Part shown: one piece after another, positions 1 through 9,387 of the stretch | Layout of the letters: each line of letters starts with the position of its first letter | Numbering within the stretch: position 1 is the stretch's first letter | Origin: Verrucomicrobiales bacterium | GTDB lineage: Bacteria > Verrucomicrobiota > Verrucomicrobiia > Limisphaerales > J093 | NCBI GenBank assembly: GCA_015075445.1 | Contig: JABTUJ010000022.1 | Location: 82,352-146,351, forward strand | DNA length: 64,000 bases | Reading direction: 5' to 3' | Program-made: the position numbers and the translations under genes | The notes under the pieces: model-generated | Told to the model about the DNA's origin: nothing | Seen by the model: the letters and a program-made list of their open reading frames with translations, nothing else | The model's database searches: none

Positions 1-1
1 C

Positions 2-1174
2 GTGGCCCGCTTGCTGTCCAACGGTTCGGTGGACCCCAGCTTCGCCCCGCTCAGCGGCACCAGCCACGAGGTCACCTCGCTCGCGTTGCTGCCGGACGGT
101 CGCATCCTGATCGGCGGCGACTTCCTCACTTACAACGGAGCGCCCCGGGCGCGCATCGCCCGGATCCTGGCGGACAGCAGCTTGGATACGTCGTTTGTGC
201 CGGGCTTGGGAGCGAACAACACGGTGGATGCGGTGGCCGGCCAGAGCGACGGCAAGGTGCTGATCGGGGGGGTCTTCACCACCGTGGGCGGAGAGACCCG
301 TAACTACCTGGCGCGCTTGAACGCGGACGGTTCGCTCGATGCCGGTTTCAACCCGCCGGGCGGCGCCAGTGGTCGCGTGCGGACGATCGTGGTGGTGGCC
401 GGCGGCAAGATCATGATCGGAGGAGACTTCACCCGGTTCGCGGGAGTGGACCGCAACCGGATCGCGCGGCTGAACACGGACGGAAGCGTGGACGACACCT
501 TCACGGTCGGAACCGGTTTCAACAACAGCGTCTCCGCGTTGGCGGCGGTGAACGCGGGCGTTCTGGTGGGTGGCTCGTTCGCCAACTACGCCGGCGCCGG
601 CGCCCAGAGGTTGGCGCTCCTCGACAATTCCGGGGGTCTGAGTCCGCTCCTGGACGCGCTGGTGGGATACAACAACACGATCCAAGCCCTCACCACGGAC
701 GCGGATGGCCATCCGGTGGTCGCCGGAGCGTTCACAACCGCCAACGGGCTCACGCGGAACCGGGTGGCTCGCCTGCTTGCCGTGGATGGGAGCGTGGACA
801 CGACCTTCGACCCGGCCGGCGGGGCCAACAGTACCGTCCACGCCGTGGTGGCGCAACCCGACGGCAAGATCATCATTGGCGGTCAGTTTACGTCCGTGGG
901 AGGCACCACCCGGCGTTACGTGGCTCGACTCAACGCGGATCCGCGCCCGGAGCCGCCGGCGTTTCGTCTCGCGATTCGCAACACGGACGACGGTGTGCGC
1001 GTGGATGTGTTCGCGGAACGCGGCTTCGACTACTCAATCCTTCGCTCCTACGACCTCCGCCAGTGGCACCACTGGATGACCGTGTCGGGAGCCGGGATGG
1101 ACTCCGAGGTGCGCCTTCTGGATCCCACCTCCAAGACCCAGCCTCACGCCGCGTACCGTGGGGTGTACCCCTGA
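2..1174 (+). CDS. Delta-60 repeat protein, C-terminal part (5' end outside window)
   Basis: About 390 residues are visible; the reading frame is open at the left edge, so the N-terminus is missing. Residues 1-315 are six or so ~55-residue repeats carrying a 'DGKxLIGGxFTxxxG...ARLNxDGSxDxxF' pattern, which is the delta-60 (beta-propeller-like) repeat of secreted or surface proteins. The last ~70 residues are a different domain ('FDYSILRSYDLRQWHHW') related to the C-termini of the large proteins at 16557 and 57232. Function is unknown; a secreted or cell-surface location is inferred from the repeat family. Confidence 0.85.
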   Translation: MARLLSNGSVDPSFAPLSGTSHEVTSLALLPDGRILIGGDFLTYNGAPRARIARILADSSLDTSFVPGLGANNTVDAVAGQSDGKVLIGGVFTTVGGETRNYLARLNADGSLDAGFNPPGGASGRVRTIVVVAGGKIMIGGDFTRFAGVDRNRIARLNTDGSVDDTFTVGTGFNNSVSALAAVNAGVLVGGSFANYAGAGAQRLALLDNSGGLSPLLDALVGYNNTIQALTTDADGHPVVAGAFTTANGLTRNRVARLLAVDGSVDTTFDPAGGANSTVHAVVAQPDGKIIIGGQFTSVGGTTRRYVARLNADPRPEPPAFRLAIRNTDDGVRVDVFAERGFDYSILRSYDLRQWHHWMTVSGAGMDSEVRLLDPTSKTQPHAAYRGVYP

Positions 1175-1236
1175 CCCGAGCCGCTGGTGACGCGGTCGCG
1201 TGGCCGGTCCGCGGGGGCGTGTAGCCTCTCATGAAA

Positions 1237-1265
1237 AAGCCGGGCGGGATTGCTCCGCCCGGCTT
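1237..1265 (-). terminator. Rho-independent terminator of the Gfo/Idh gene
   Basis: An 11-bp perfect stem (AAGCCGGGCGG / CCGCCCGGCTT) with a 7-base loop. On the minus strand it is followed by a run of five T, so it suits the minus-strand oxidoreductase ending at 1372. It may also help stop the converging delta-60 gene. Confidence 0.75.
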
Positions 1266-1371
1266 GAGATGTTTGGACAACGCTCCCGGCCTAGGGAGGG
1301 GAGCCTTGTCCAGTGAGTACGACCCGCGGAGAGGCAGGCGGGATGCCTGCTCCACACGGTTCAAGGCGTTC

Positions 1372-2769
1372 TCAGTACTCGCGGTTCCGGTTGATGCCCG
1401 GGTTCGGCACGGGATAGCGGCCGTTGGCATCCGCCACCAGCGGGGCCGGCGAATCCTTGGTGAGCTGGTCGAGGCCCGGGGCCATCTCATGCTCGCAGTT
1501 GAGCATGTCCTCGAAGGTGATCTCCTGGCCAGTGTGCGCGGCCATGCGGCCCATGGAAGTGACCAGGCTCGCCTCGACGCCGTGGCGGACCTCGTTGTAG
1601 GGCTGGTCGTTGCGGATGGCCTTCATGAGGTCTTCCCACTCGTTCTGGTAAGGGTCGGCCTCGGCCGGATCCACCTTGGATTCCCAGGTCATGGCGGAGC
1701 GCTTGGCGGTCTGGCCGGTGAAGATGGCGGACGGCATGCCGCAGTCGCCGCTGCGGGACGCAATGGCCATGCCCTTGGTGCCGTGGAGGTAGCTCGAGTA
1801 CTGGTCCAGACAGCCGGTCATGCAACGGCCGTCGAAGTCGAACTTGGTGCCGTCGGCGTACGTGTACTCGACGGCGTAGACGTCGAGGTTCTGGTCCACG
1901 TAGGTGATGCCTTCGGGGCTTTGGCGGTAGTGGCGGCCGCCGAGGGCCTGGGCCTTGACGGGCCACTCGTTCTTCATCCAGCCGAGGTGGTCGATGATGT
2001 GGATGTAGAAGTCGCTGTAGTTGCCGCCGCTGGCCCACAGGAAGCTATGGAACCGCTGGATCTGGTAAAGGAGTTCGCTGACGCCCGGCGGCTTGGGCAG
2101 CGAGGAGAAGTAGCCGATGGGACCGTGCATGCGGTAGCCGCGCTGGAGGATGATCTCGCCGATCTCGCCGTCGTGCACGCGCTTGGCCAGCTCGGCCAGG
2201 GCGCGACTGTGACGGGACATCAGCCCCACGCCCACCTTGAGGTTCTTCTTGGTCGCCTCTTCTCCCAGCGCGAGCATGCGCTTCGAGGTCGGCCCGTCGA
2301 CGGTCACGGGCTTCTCCATGAACACGTGCAGGCCCTTCTGGATGGCGTACGTGAAATGAACCCAGCGGAAGGCCGGCGGGCTGGCGAAGATGGCGATGTC
2401 GCCCGGCTTGAGGCAGTCCATCGCCTTCTTGTAGGCGTCAAATCCCGCAAAACGCCGCTCGGGCGGCACATCGACCTGCGGCGCCAGACTCTGATCGCGG
2501 CGGAGTTGGCCGAGGCTGCCCTGGAGCCGCTCCTCGAAGACGTCGCCCATGGCCACCAGTTTCATGGGGCCGGTCTTGGTGCGCAGGGCGTTGACGGCGG
2601 CGCCGGTGCCCCGCCCGCCGCAGCCGATCAAAGCGACCTGAATCAGGTCGCTGCTGGCGGCGTGCACGGCCGGCAGGGCCACGCCCGCCAAGGCGGAAGC
2701 GGCGGCGAGACAGCCGGTGTCCTTAAGAAACTCACGACGTGTAGTCACGTTCGAAGGGGTTTTTGTCAT
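1372..2769 (-). CDS. Tat-exported Gfo/Idh/MocA family oxidoreductase
   Basis: 465 residues. The start at 2769 gives a twin-arginine signal (TTRREFLKDTG, then a hydrophobic AAASALAGVALPAVHA), so export by Tat is likely; a longer upstream reading frame lacks this logic. Residues ~42-60 carry the NAD(P)-binding loop (IQVALIGCGGRGTG), and EKPVTVDG is the conserved 'EKP' motif of the family. The C-terminal half is the Gfo/Idh/MocA C-terminal domain. Such proteins act on sugars or inositols in the periplasm of Verrucomicrobia and Planctomycetes; the substrate here cannot be read from sequence. It lies downstream of an NCS1 permease, with a terminator between them, so it is probably a separate unit. 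Confidence 0.9.
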   Translation of the reverse strand: MTKTPSNVTTRREFLKDTGCLAAASALAGVALPAVHAASSDLIQVALIGCGGRGTGAAVNALRTKTGPMKLVAMGDVFEERLQGSLGQLRRDQSLAPQVDVPPERRFAGFDAYKKAMDCLKPGDIAIFASPPAFRWVHFTYAIQKGLHVFMEKPVTVDGPTSKRMLALGEEATKKNLKVGVGLMSRHSRALAELAKRVHDGEIGEIILQRGYRMHGPIGYFSSLPKPPGVSELLYQIQRFHSFLWASGGNYSDFYIHIIDHLGWMKNEWPVKAQALGGRHYRQSPEGITYVDQNLDVYAVEYTYADGTKFDFDGRCMTGCLDQYSSYLHGTKGMAIASRSGDCGMPSAIFTGQTAKRSAMTWESKVDPAEADPYQNEWEDLMKAIRNDQPYNEVRHGVEASLVTSMGRMAAHTGQEITFEDMLNCEHEMAPGLDQLTKDSPAPLVADANGRYPVPNPGINRNREY

Positions 2770-2810
2770 GGGCGAAATGCTCGGCCGGCCCGGAACGGCC
2801 GTCAACCGGG

Positions 2811-2843
2811 AAAAAGCACAGGCGGCCCGGATGGGGCCGCCTG
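2811..2843 (-). terminator. Rho-independent terminator of the NCS1 permease
   Basis: Stem CAGGCGGCCC / GGGCCGCCTG with a 5-base loop. On the minus strand it is followed within a few bases by five T (GTGCTTTTTC). It sits just after the permease stop at 2874. Confidence 0.7.
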
Positions 2844-2873
2844 CGACATTCGGTAAGCGGGAGAGGGAGGGCG

Positions 2874-4433
2874 TTACGCGTTGCTGGGCTGGTTGGCCGC
2901 CGGCAACGGCAGGACCTTCGAGGCCAGGCCAATCTTCATGCAGATGAAGTAAACGACGGCCCCCACGACGAAGGCGGCGACGGGCGCGGCCGGCACGGTG
3001 TAGCCGGTCAGCTTGTCGAAGATGCCCACGCAGAAGCCGATGGCCCAGGCGATCCAGCCCGCCGGGTTGAAGCCCGCGCGCGGCCCGCTCCAGCGCTTCC
3101 CGGCCAGCCAGTAGTCCACGAGCATCGCCCCGCAGATCGGGCCGAACGAAGCGCCGATGATCACGAACACGCCGATGGCGTCGCCCACCACGCCCGTGAC
3201 AGCCAGGATGATGCTCACCGCGGCGCCGATGCCGACCGAGATGAACGGGTTCACGTTCGGCAGCGTGGTCTTGAAGCTGTTCGCGGCGATGAAGGACGAG
3301 AAGCACGCCGGCGGGAAGGCGGCGAGAGCCAGCAGGAACATCATCCACTTGGCGGCGCCCTCCCCGACCACGAGTCCCAGGAGCGAGGTCGTCCGCAGGA
3401 GGGCCTGCGAGGCGGCGCCCACCTGGGCGGACTCGCGCATCTTGTCGGCGGCATCGGCGCTGGGGGCTTTGCCGGCGGCCGTGAGCGCCTCGATCCGGGT
3501 ATCGACCTCAGCCACGGCCTTTTCCGTCGCCTGCTCGGCCGCCTGGACGGCTTTCGGGCCGTATTCCTTGTGCCCGTGCACGCCGGCCACGATGAGCGTC
3601 GAGAGACCCGCGGTCAGCACAATCGCGAGGGCGATGCCCACCCAGCCGCCCATGCTGACGTCTTTCTTGTCTCGGCTGTTGGTGCCGAAGTCCACACCGG
3701 CCGCGCCGGCGGTGGCGAAAAAGCCCACCACGTAAACCGCGAGGAACCCGAGCACCCCTCCCGTGAAGATGTCCACGGTGGACATGGGCGGGTTTGCATA
3801 GCCGGCGATGGCGGAATGGTTGTCGGCCAGTGCCGTGGCATCAAAGCCGCCCAAGCCGCCGATGGTCTTGAAGAACATGATCAGCAGCACCGCCACGGGG
3901 ATCAGCGGGAGGTAGGTGGCGACTTTGGCCACGTACTGGATGCCTTTGAGGCCGACGAACGCGGCCAGCACGCCCCAGATCACCATCAGGATCTCCGGTC
4001 TGACCCCCAGGGTGGGAGCCAGGAGGAGTGACGAGAAGTAGGCGTTGACGCCCAACCACCCGAATTGCAGCAGGCCCATCAGGAAGCCGGGGAGGATGAA
4101 ACCTCCGGTGGCGCCGAAGGTTGAGGTTCCCACAATGTAGAGCGGCAGGCCCGTCTTCAGCCCCAACATGCCGGGTACCAGGTAGAACAGGAAATGACAG
4201 ATCAAGGCGGCGATGACGAGACCCAACAGGGCCACGCCAATCCCCTGGGCCAGGCCACCCCCCTTTGAGTTCGCCAGGACCGCGTCCTGCCAGAAGACGA
4301 ACCAGAGGAAGATGCCGGCGTAAGTCGGCGCCGTGTTCTTGTACCACGGGGCGCGGTTGGCTGCCGGGTTCGGGACGGCCCCGGTGATGTACGCGGGGAG
4401 CTGCGAGGAGTTCTCTGCGGCGTGGTTGCTCAT
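2874..4433 (-). CDS. NCS1-family nucleobase/cation symporter (cytosine/purine/allantoin type)
   Basis: 519 residues with about twelve hydrophobic segments. The N-terminal 'NRAPWYKNTAPTYAGIFLWF' and 'STFGATGG' stretches match the cytosine permease (NCS1/PF02133) fold, which imports nucleobases or related compounds with Na+ or H+. An unusual charged insert of about 80 residues (roughly 290-365, rich in A, E, K: 'KAVQAAEQATEKAVAEVDTRIEAL') interrupts the membrane segments and may form a helical loop; most family members lack it. Substrate cannot be assigned. A PurF-like gene lies upstream on the same strand, which fits purine supply, but about 220 bp including a tandem repeat separates them. Confidence 0.88.
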   Translation of the reverse strand: MSNHAAENSSQLPAYITGAVPNPAANRAPWYKNTAPTYAGIFLWFVFWQDAVLANSKGGGLAQGIGVALLGLVIAALICHFLFYLVPGMLGLKTGLPLYIVGTSTFGATGGFILPGFLMGLLQFGWLGVNAYFSSLLLAPTLGVRPEILMVIWGVLAAFVGLKGIQYVAKVATYLPLIPVAVLLIMFFKTIGGLGGFDATALADNHSAIAGYANPPMSTVDIFTGGVLGFLAVYVVGFFATAGAAGVDFGTNSRDKKDVSMGGWVGIALAIVLTAGLSTLIVAGVHGHKEYGPKAVQAAEQATEKAVAEVDTRIEALTAAGKAPSADAADKMRESAQVGAASQALLRTTSLLGLVVGEGAAKWMMFLLALAAFPPACFSSFIAANSFKTTLPNVNPFISVGIGAAVSIILAVTGVVGDAIGVFVIIGASFGPICGAMLVDYWLAGKRWSGPRAGFNPAGWIAWAIGFCVGIFDKLTGYTVPAAPVAAFVVGAVVYFICMKIGLASKVLPLPAANQPSNA

Positions 4434-4531
4434 GCGCCCCTTATCTCTGATTCTAATCCGCTCGCAAGCCGAAAGTTCCTGACGGTTCTTACCGGGCCCA
4501 CCCGCCGGCAGACAGCGGGGTGGAGCCGGGG

Positions 4532-4656
4532 GGGCGAAGGGCGAAGGGCGAAGGGCGAAGGGCGAAAGACAAAGTTCGAAGTTCGAAGGTCGCAGTCCGA
4601 AGTTCGAAGTTCGAAGGTCGAAGGTCGAAGGTCGAAGTTCGAAGGTCGAAGGGCGA
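4532..4656. repeat. Tandem ~7-bp repeat (CGAAGGG / CGAAGGT / CGAAGTT)
   Basis: About 17 head-to-tail units of a 7-base motif, starting as (GGGCGAA)n and drifting to TCGAAGG/TCGAAGT, ending directly at the stop codon of the PurF-like gene. It lies between that gene and the NCS1 permease. Simple-sequence arrays like this vary in copy number by slippage; no coding role is seen. Confidence 0.85.
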
Positions 4657-6057
4657 TTACTCGCGACCGTCCCAGCAGTAAGTGCAGAGCCGTTCCCGGG
4701 GCAGGCCGATGGAAGCGATCAGGTCGTCCAACTGCTGGTACTGCAGGGTGGTGAGGCCGAGGCGATGCCGGATGCGCTCGACCATGGCCTGGTACTGGGG
4801 CGTGCCGGGCTGGGCATAGGCGGCCGGCGGCGGGCCGTCCTGGCCTTCGAGTTCCTTGATCGCGCGGCGGCCGGCCAGATCCAGCTCGGATTTCGAGCGG
4901 GAGAAGTTGAGGAATTTGCAGCCGAAGATCAGCGGCGGGCACGCCGGTCGCATGTGGACCTCGCGCGCCCCGTAGTCGAAGAGCCGCCGGACCGTGTCGC
5001 GGAGCTGGGTGCCGCGCACGATGGAGTCTTCGCAGAACAGGAGGCGCTCGCCCTGGATGAGCTCCCGGATGGGGATGATCTTCATCCGGGCCACCAGATC
5101 CCGCGTGGGCTGGTCCTGCGGCATGAAGCTGCGCGACCACGTGGGGGTGTACTTCACGAAAGGCCGGCGGAACGGGACGCCTTTCTCCTGGGCATAACCC
5201 ATCGCGTGGCCGGTGCCGGAGTCCGGGATGCCGGCCACCACATCCACGGGCGTGGGGTCGCGTCGTGCCAACGCGGCCCCGCTGCGGTAGCGCGTCGCCT
5301 CCGTGTTGATCCCCTCATACGTCGAGGCCGGGTAGCCGTAGTAAACCCAGAGGAACGCGCAGACCTGGCAGCGGTGCCCCGGCAGCGCGAGGACCTCCAC
5401 GCCCTCGGCCGTCAGCCGGACAATCTCCCCCGGGCCGAGGTCGCGCACGGTCTCGTAGCCCAGGTTCGGAAAGGCGCAGCTTTCAAGCGTGACGGCACAG
5501 GCCCCGTCCTTCTGGCCCAGCACAACGGGGGTGCGCCCCAGCTTGTCGCGCGCCGCGTACACGCCCTTGTCCGTCAACAGCAACAGCGAGCACGATCCCG
5601 CGATGGCCTGCTGGGCGATGGCGATGCCCTCGGCGAACGTCGATCCCTGGTTGATGAAGAGCGCCACGAGCTCCGTCGGGTTGATCTCCCCGCCGCTCAT
5701 TTCGGAGAAGTGCGCCGCGCGCAGGCCGTACACCTGCTTCACCAGGTCGGCGAGGTTCGCGATGCGCCCGACGGTGACGATGGCGTAGTTGCCCAGGTGC
5801 GATCCGATGATCAACGGCTGGTCGTCGGTGTCGCTGATGACGCCGATGCCCATCCGCCCCTTCAGCTTGAGGACGTCGTACTCGAACTTGGACCGGAACT
5901 GCGCGTTCGTGATGTCGTGGATGTAACGCCGGCAGCCGACACCGTCGTGCACCGCCAACCCGCCGCGACGCGTGCCGAGATGCGAATGGTAGTCGGTGCC
6001 GTAGAAGAGGTCCGCGACGCAATCGTCCTGTGAAACCACACCAAAGTAGCCGCCCAT
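4657..6057 (-). CDS. purF: PurF-like amidophosphoribosyltransferase lacking the Cys nucleophile
   Basis: 466 residues, normal PurF length. The N-terminal half is a class II glutamine amidotransferase fold (GTDYHSHLGTRRGG at 20-33), the C-terminal half a phosphoribosyltransferase with the PRPP loop 'EDSIVRGT' (343-350). PurF makes phosphoribosylamine from PRPP and glutamine. The protein starts Met-Gly-Gly-Tyr-Phe-Gly, where active PurF exposes Cys1 (C-G-[IV]-F-G), so the glutaminase nucleophile is absent. Cysteines at 233, 373 or 380, 458 and 461 are placed like the [4Fe-4S] ligands of Bacillus-type PurF. It may use ammonia, another glutaminase, or have a different role. I recall similar MGG-starting homologues in several phyla, so this is probably not an error. 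Confidence 0.85.
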   Translation of the reverse strand: MGGYFGVVSQDDCVADLFYGTDYHSHLGTRRGGLAVHDGVGCRRYIHDITNAQFRSKFEYDVLKLKGRMGIGVISDTDDQPLIIGSHLGNYAIVTVGRIANLADLVKQVYGLRAAHFSEMSGGEINPTELVALFINQGSTFAEGIAIAQQAIAGSCSLLLLTDKGVYAARDKLGRTPVVLGQKDGACAVTLESCAFPNLGYETVRDLGPGEIVRLTAEGVEVLALPGHRCQVCAFLWVYYGYPASTYEGINTEATRYRSGAALARRDPTPVDVVAGIPDSGTGHAMGYAQEKGVPFRRPFVKYTPTWSRSFMPQDQPTRDLVARMKIIPIRELIQGERLLFCEDSIVRGTQLRDTVRRLFDYGAREVHMRPACPPLIFGCKFLNFSRSKSELDLAGRRAIKELEGQDGPPPAAYAQPGTPQYQAMVERIRHRLGLTTLQYQQLDDLIASIGLPRERLCTYCWDGRE

Positions 6058-6211
6058 AGTCGTTACCCGTCTGCGTGAGTGCTGCCCGAGAATCGGGGCA
6101 GGCTAGGCACCCCTCCCCGGCCGCTCAAGCGCCAAAAGCAGGATCTCAACACCAGCCCGCCCGGCAGATAATGATTGCCCATGTAGACGCCCCACGGCTT
6201 ACATTCCGCCC

Positions 6212-7679
6212 ATGATCACCCCCACGGATCGTCGCGCCTTCCTCAAGTCCGCCGCCGCCCTGACGGCGCTGGCCGCCTGGCCGCTGGGCTGCGCCACTTC
6301 CTCGCCCACCCAGTTGCGCGCCACCCCACGGCGCAAGCAGCCGGCTCGCGTCGGCGGTGCGTTCTTCTACCCACCCGCGGCAGACGTAATCGCGGGCAAG
6401 GCCGAGGATGGCTGGGCACCGCACCAGTGGTTCACCTGGCCGGGCAACCAGTTCGAGCCCGAACAGCAGCAGGCCCGCTTCCTGGCCAAGGCCCGGGAAC
6501 TCGCCACCGATCTGGACCTGACGCTCGCCCTCGAGGAGCAACCCCTGGCCACCAACGCCGCCATCCAGGCCTTCCTGGACCGCGTGGCGGCCGACCGACC
6601 CGACGCCCTGCTGCTCTTCAACTTCTGGAACAGTTTCAGCCCGAAACTTAAGCCCATCCTCGACGCCTACCACGGCCCGATCATCCTCTACCACCCGGTC
6701 GGCGCGAACCATCAGTTGCCGCCCGAGTACTTCCGCACCGCGCCCCACGTCCAGTACATCCACTCAGTCGAAAACTGGGCTGCCCTCGAACGGGGCCTGC
6801 GCGCCATCCACGCCCGCACCCGCCTCGCCCAGAGCCGGTTGTTGCGCGTGTCCGGACGCCTGACCCAGGAAGCCGACGACACCGAGCCGTTCTTCGGCAC
6901 CTCCATCCATGGCGTCCCGAGCGATCACTTCAATGCCCTGTACGACGAGGTCCAGCTCACGCCGGACATGGAACAGATGGCCCGGTCGGTCCTGCGCGGC
7001 GCGCGACAGGTGCGGGAAATCACGCCCGACGCCGCCCGCGATGCCGTCCGCGCCCACGTCGCCGTCCAGCGCATCATGGAACGGCACGACGCCGACGCCA
7101 TCACCATCGAGTGCCTCATGCTCAAGCATCGCAAGCCGTGTCTGAGCTTTGCCTGGAACAACGGCGACCTGGTGCCCTGCGGCTGCGAGAACGATCTCAA
7201 CGCCAGCCTTTCCCTGATGCTGGGTGCCGCGCTTTTCGGCCGGGGCGGGTTCCAGCACAACCCCGAATTCGACACCGAAGAGAACCTCTACTTCGCCTCG
7301 CACTGCACCTGCACCACCCGGCTACACGGACCGCGTGCGAAGGAAGCGACCTACGACCTCCGTCCGTTCTTCCATCAACTGCCCAAGACCCTCGCGCTCG
7401 ATGTCCAGTGGCCGGCGGGCGAACCGGTCACGCTGTTCAAGTACCGGTCAAACAAGAAAGTCCCTCGATGCCTGGCGCGGGCGGGTCATCGCTTCCCCGA
7501 CCAGCCCCCCGACCGGCGGTTGTGCCACGCGGGTGCTGGTGAAGCTCGACGACGTAGCCGATGTCTGCAGCGTCTATGCTGGGCCGCACCCGATCCTTTA
7601 CTGCGGCGACTTCGCGCGGCACGCCCGGGTCCTGGCGCAACTCTACGGCCTGACCGCGCGGACGAACGTGGCGGGGTGA
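6212..7679 (+). pseudogene. Exported fucose/arabinose isomerase-like protein, frameshifted near 7462
   Basis: The N-terminus has a twin-arginine signal with a lipobox-like end (RRAFLKSAAALTALAAWPLGC), suggesting a Tat-exported lipoprotein. The body (ILYHPVGANHQLPP, TIECLMLKHRKPCLSFAWNNGD, CENDLNASLSLML) resembles L-fucose/L-arabinose isomerase-like proteins. After '...LFKYRSNKK' at about 7462 the original frame turns into low-quality sequence, while the +1 frame continues 'SLDAWRGRVIASPTSPPTGGCATRVLVKLDDV' to a stop at 7679. One extra base at AAGAAAGTCCC explains this. It is either a real frameshift or a sequencing error; with it corrected the protein would be about 488 residues. It is divergent from the PurF-like gene. 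Confidence 0.75.
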
Positions 7680-7771
7680 GCGGGCCCCGCCGATCCACCC
7701 TCCCCGGAGAACGCTCCGTCTTTGAGGGGGGGCGGGTGCGCTGGGCCTCTCCATGGCGGTCGAGAGTGCCT

Positions 7772-7905
7772 GCTCGCCTTTTTGTTGCGGCCCATGCCCT
7801 TGGACCGATAGCATGCAGGCCACGGACCCTGGTATGGCATCAGCAATGGACTACCACGGGAGGAAGCGGAACTGTAGTGAGCCCACAGGTGGAGCTCACT
7901 CTGGG
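7772..7905. repeat. Dispersed ~130-bp repeat, copy A
   Basis: About 80 percent identical, in the same orientation, to 14175-14305. Shared landmarks in order: TTTTTGTTGCGG, CATGCCCTTGG, CCGATAG, GGTATGGCATC, CCACGGGAG, GCGGAACT, GTGAGCCC. There is no coding logic. It sits at the left edge of the truncated DUF1156 gene, so it marks a rearrangement junction. Confidence 0.75.
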
Positions 7906-7940
7906 CGATGGTGTCTCGAGGTCCGCGAACGGGAAACGCC

Positions 7941-8648
7941 ATGACGGCGGACCAGCTCAAACCCCACCAAGTCCTCCGCCTCCAGCTCGCGTTCGGGTAC
8001 GATCCGTACTTCTCGCTGTCCATCGCCCGCGTTGAAGACGCCCGCCTCACCGCCATGTGGCTCTGGACGTTGAAGACGGGGGATGGAGCCACAGAGAGCA
8101 CGGACGGCACGGATGAGGACCCGGAAGAGGACGGCGACGCGAAGGGGAAGAGCAAGACCAAAGGTGGCTTCGTTCTGAAACTCGACGCCGCTCGCAAGAT
8201 CGCCCAGGGCCTTGGCGTCCATCTGGAGGACCTGGCCAGCCTGGTGGCCGTGGAAGGCGCAACCACCCGCCTGCTCCCCGTCGCCGAGCGCGCCCGCGTC
8301 CTGTTCGGCAAGGCGGAGGGCAAGGCTGCCCCCGTCCGCCGGAAGCGCGAGCCGCAGTTGGACCTGTTCAAGGCGATGGAACTCAACGAGGCGGCGGAGA
8401 CGACCTTCGGCGACACCCAGGTCGAGAGCCTCGGCAAGACCATCCTCGACCGCGTCCACCAGAGCATGATCCTCTTCGCCGCCGGCCGCAGCGAGGCGCT
8501 GAAACGGTTCCTGGTCGAGGATGCCGCCGGCAACGACGCCCGTTTCTGGACCCTCGCGCAGGCGTTGTCGGCCCTCTACCCCGCCAGCACCGAGGAGAAG
8601 CGCTGGGTGGATGGCGTGCTGGCGAGGAAGAAGGGACTGGGATTCTAG
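7941..8648 (+). pseudogene. C-terminal remnant of a DUF1156 anti-phage methylase
   Basis: 235 residues matching only the C-terminal part of DUF1156 proteins, which are large (~900-1000 residue) adenine-methylase-like proteins of defence islands. Recognisable stretches are 'VEDARLTAMWLWTLKTG', 'AARKIAQGLG...EDLASLVAVEG', 'RLLPVAERARVLFG' and 'ARFWTLAQALSALYP...KRWVDGVLARKKGLGF'. The methylase core is gone; the first ~20 codons come after the ~130-bp repeat, so the 5' end was deleted by a rearrangement. It still lies in the usual order, ahead of two small proteins, an ATP-binding gene and DUF499. Confidence 0.75.
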
Positions 8649-8653
8649 AATCT

Positions 8654-9058
8654 ATGAGCAACAGCGAAGACCACCGTTGGGATTTGAGCGAGAGCGACGA
8701 CGGCAATCTGCCTGAAAGTGACGACGCGTTCGAGAAGAAGTTCGAGCAGTGGGAAGCGCGGGACTGGCTGGAGTGGCTGTCGCAGCAACTGGCTTTCCCC
8801 TTCACGGTCACGCGCGAGGAGGATGAGGATGACGCCTATTTCGCTCCAGGCGCGGCGAAGGCTCCGTTCCGGCTGGGTCACAAGATGGAAGTCCTGGGCT
8901 TGGACGAGGATGACGTGGACCAGGGGATCATGGTCCGGGTCAGGGAAGAGAACCGGACCGGTTGCGTCCCGTTGTGCGACCTGGAGGTGACGCCCAAGTC
9001 GGACAAGAACTTCTGGCCGGTCCGGGAATACGTGGTGTGGTTTGCCAACCGGTGCTGA
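8654..9058 (+). CDS. Small acidic protein, possible calcium-binding family (PF11535-like)
   Basis: 134 residues, strongly acidic N-terminus (SEDHRWDLSESDDGNLPESDDAFEKKF), then 'WEARDWLEWLSQQLAFPFTVTREEDEDD' and 'VPLCDLEVTPKSDKNFWPVREYVVWFANR'. This resembles the small calcium-binding/DUF family found next to restriction and defence genes. It starts five bases after the DUF1156 remnant and is followed after 4 bp by the next gene, so it was part of that operon. It appears intact. Role unknown. Confidence 0.7.
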   Translation: MSNSEDHRWDLSESDDGNLPESDDAFEKKFEQWEARDWLEWLSQQLAFPFTVTREEDEDDAYFAPGAAKAPFRLGHKMEVLGLDEDDVDQGIMVRVREENRTGCVPLCDLEVTPKSDKNFWPVREYVVWFANRC

Positions 9059-9062
9059 AGGC

Positions 9063-9386
9063 ATGAAGACATCAGCCGTTGGCCGGTGGCGCATCGTGGA
9101 AATGGAGCAGTGGGATCAGGATTACGTGGACATGGATGCACCGGGGCACATCACCTTCCGGAAGGGTGGGACGGGACAACTGCATTTCGGCTGCGTGGAG
9201 GTGGAGTTGGGTTGGCGGGCCGAGGCGGACACGGGACGCGTTGAGTTCACCTTTGCTGGCTTCGACGAAGGGGACGAGGTGAACGGGCGAGGCTGGGCCG
9301 AGATGCAGGGCAGCCGTTTGACCGGCCGGATTGCCTTTCACCAGGGCGACGGATCTGGATTCGTGGCGACCCAAGGCCGCAAGTGA
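9063..9386 (+). CDS. Small conserved defence-island protein of unknown function
   Basis: 107 residues, intact. Pattern 'VGRWRIVEMEQWDQDYVDMDAPGHITFRKGGTGQLHFGCVEVEL...FTFAGFDEGDEVNGRGWAEMQG...GRIAFHQGD' is a beta-rich small family that I recognise as a frequent neighbour of restriction-modification and defence genes, but its function is not known. It ends 1 bp before the start of the ATP-binding gene. Confidence 0.7.
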   Translation: MKTSAVGRWRIVEMEQWDQDYVDMDAPGHITFRKGGTGQLHFGCVEVELGWRAEADTGRVEFTFAGFDEGDEVNGRGWAEMQGSRLTGRIAFHQGDGSGFVATQGRK

Positions 9387-9387
9387 G

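Noticed and set aside
1305..1370. GGCAGGC-GGGAT-GCCTGC hairpin-like element as a CRISPR or REP array
   Set aside because: Only a single unit is present here; no array or second copy was seen in the window. No CRISPR array was found anywhere.
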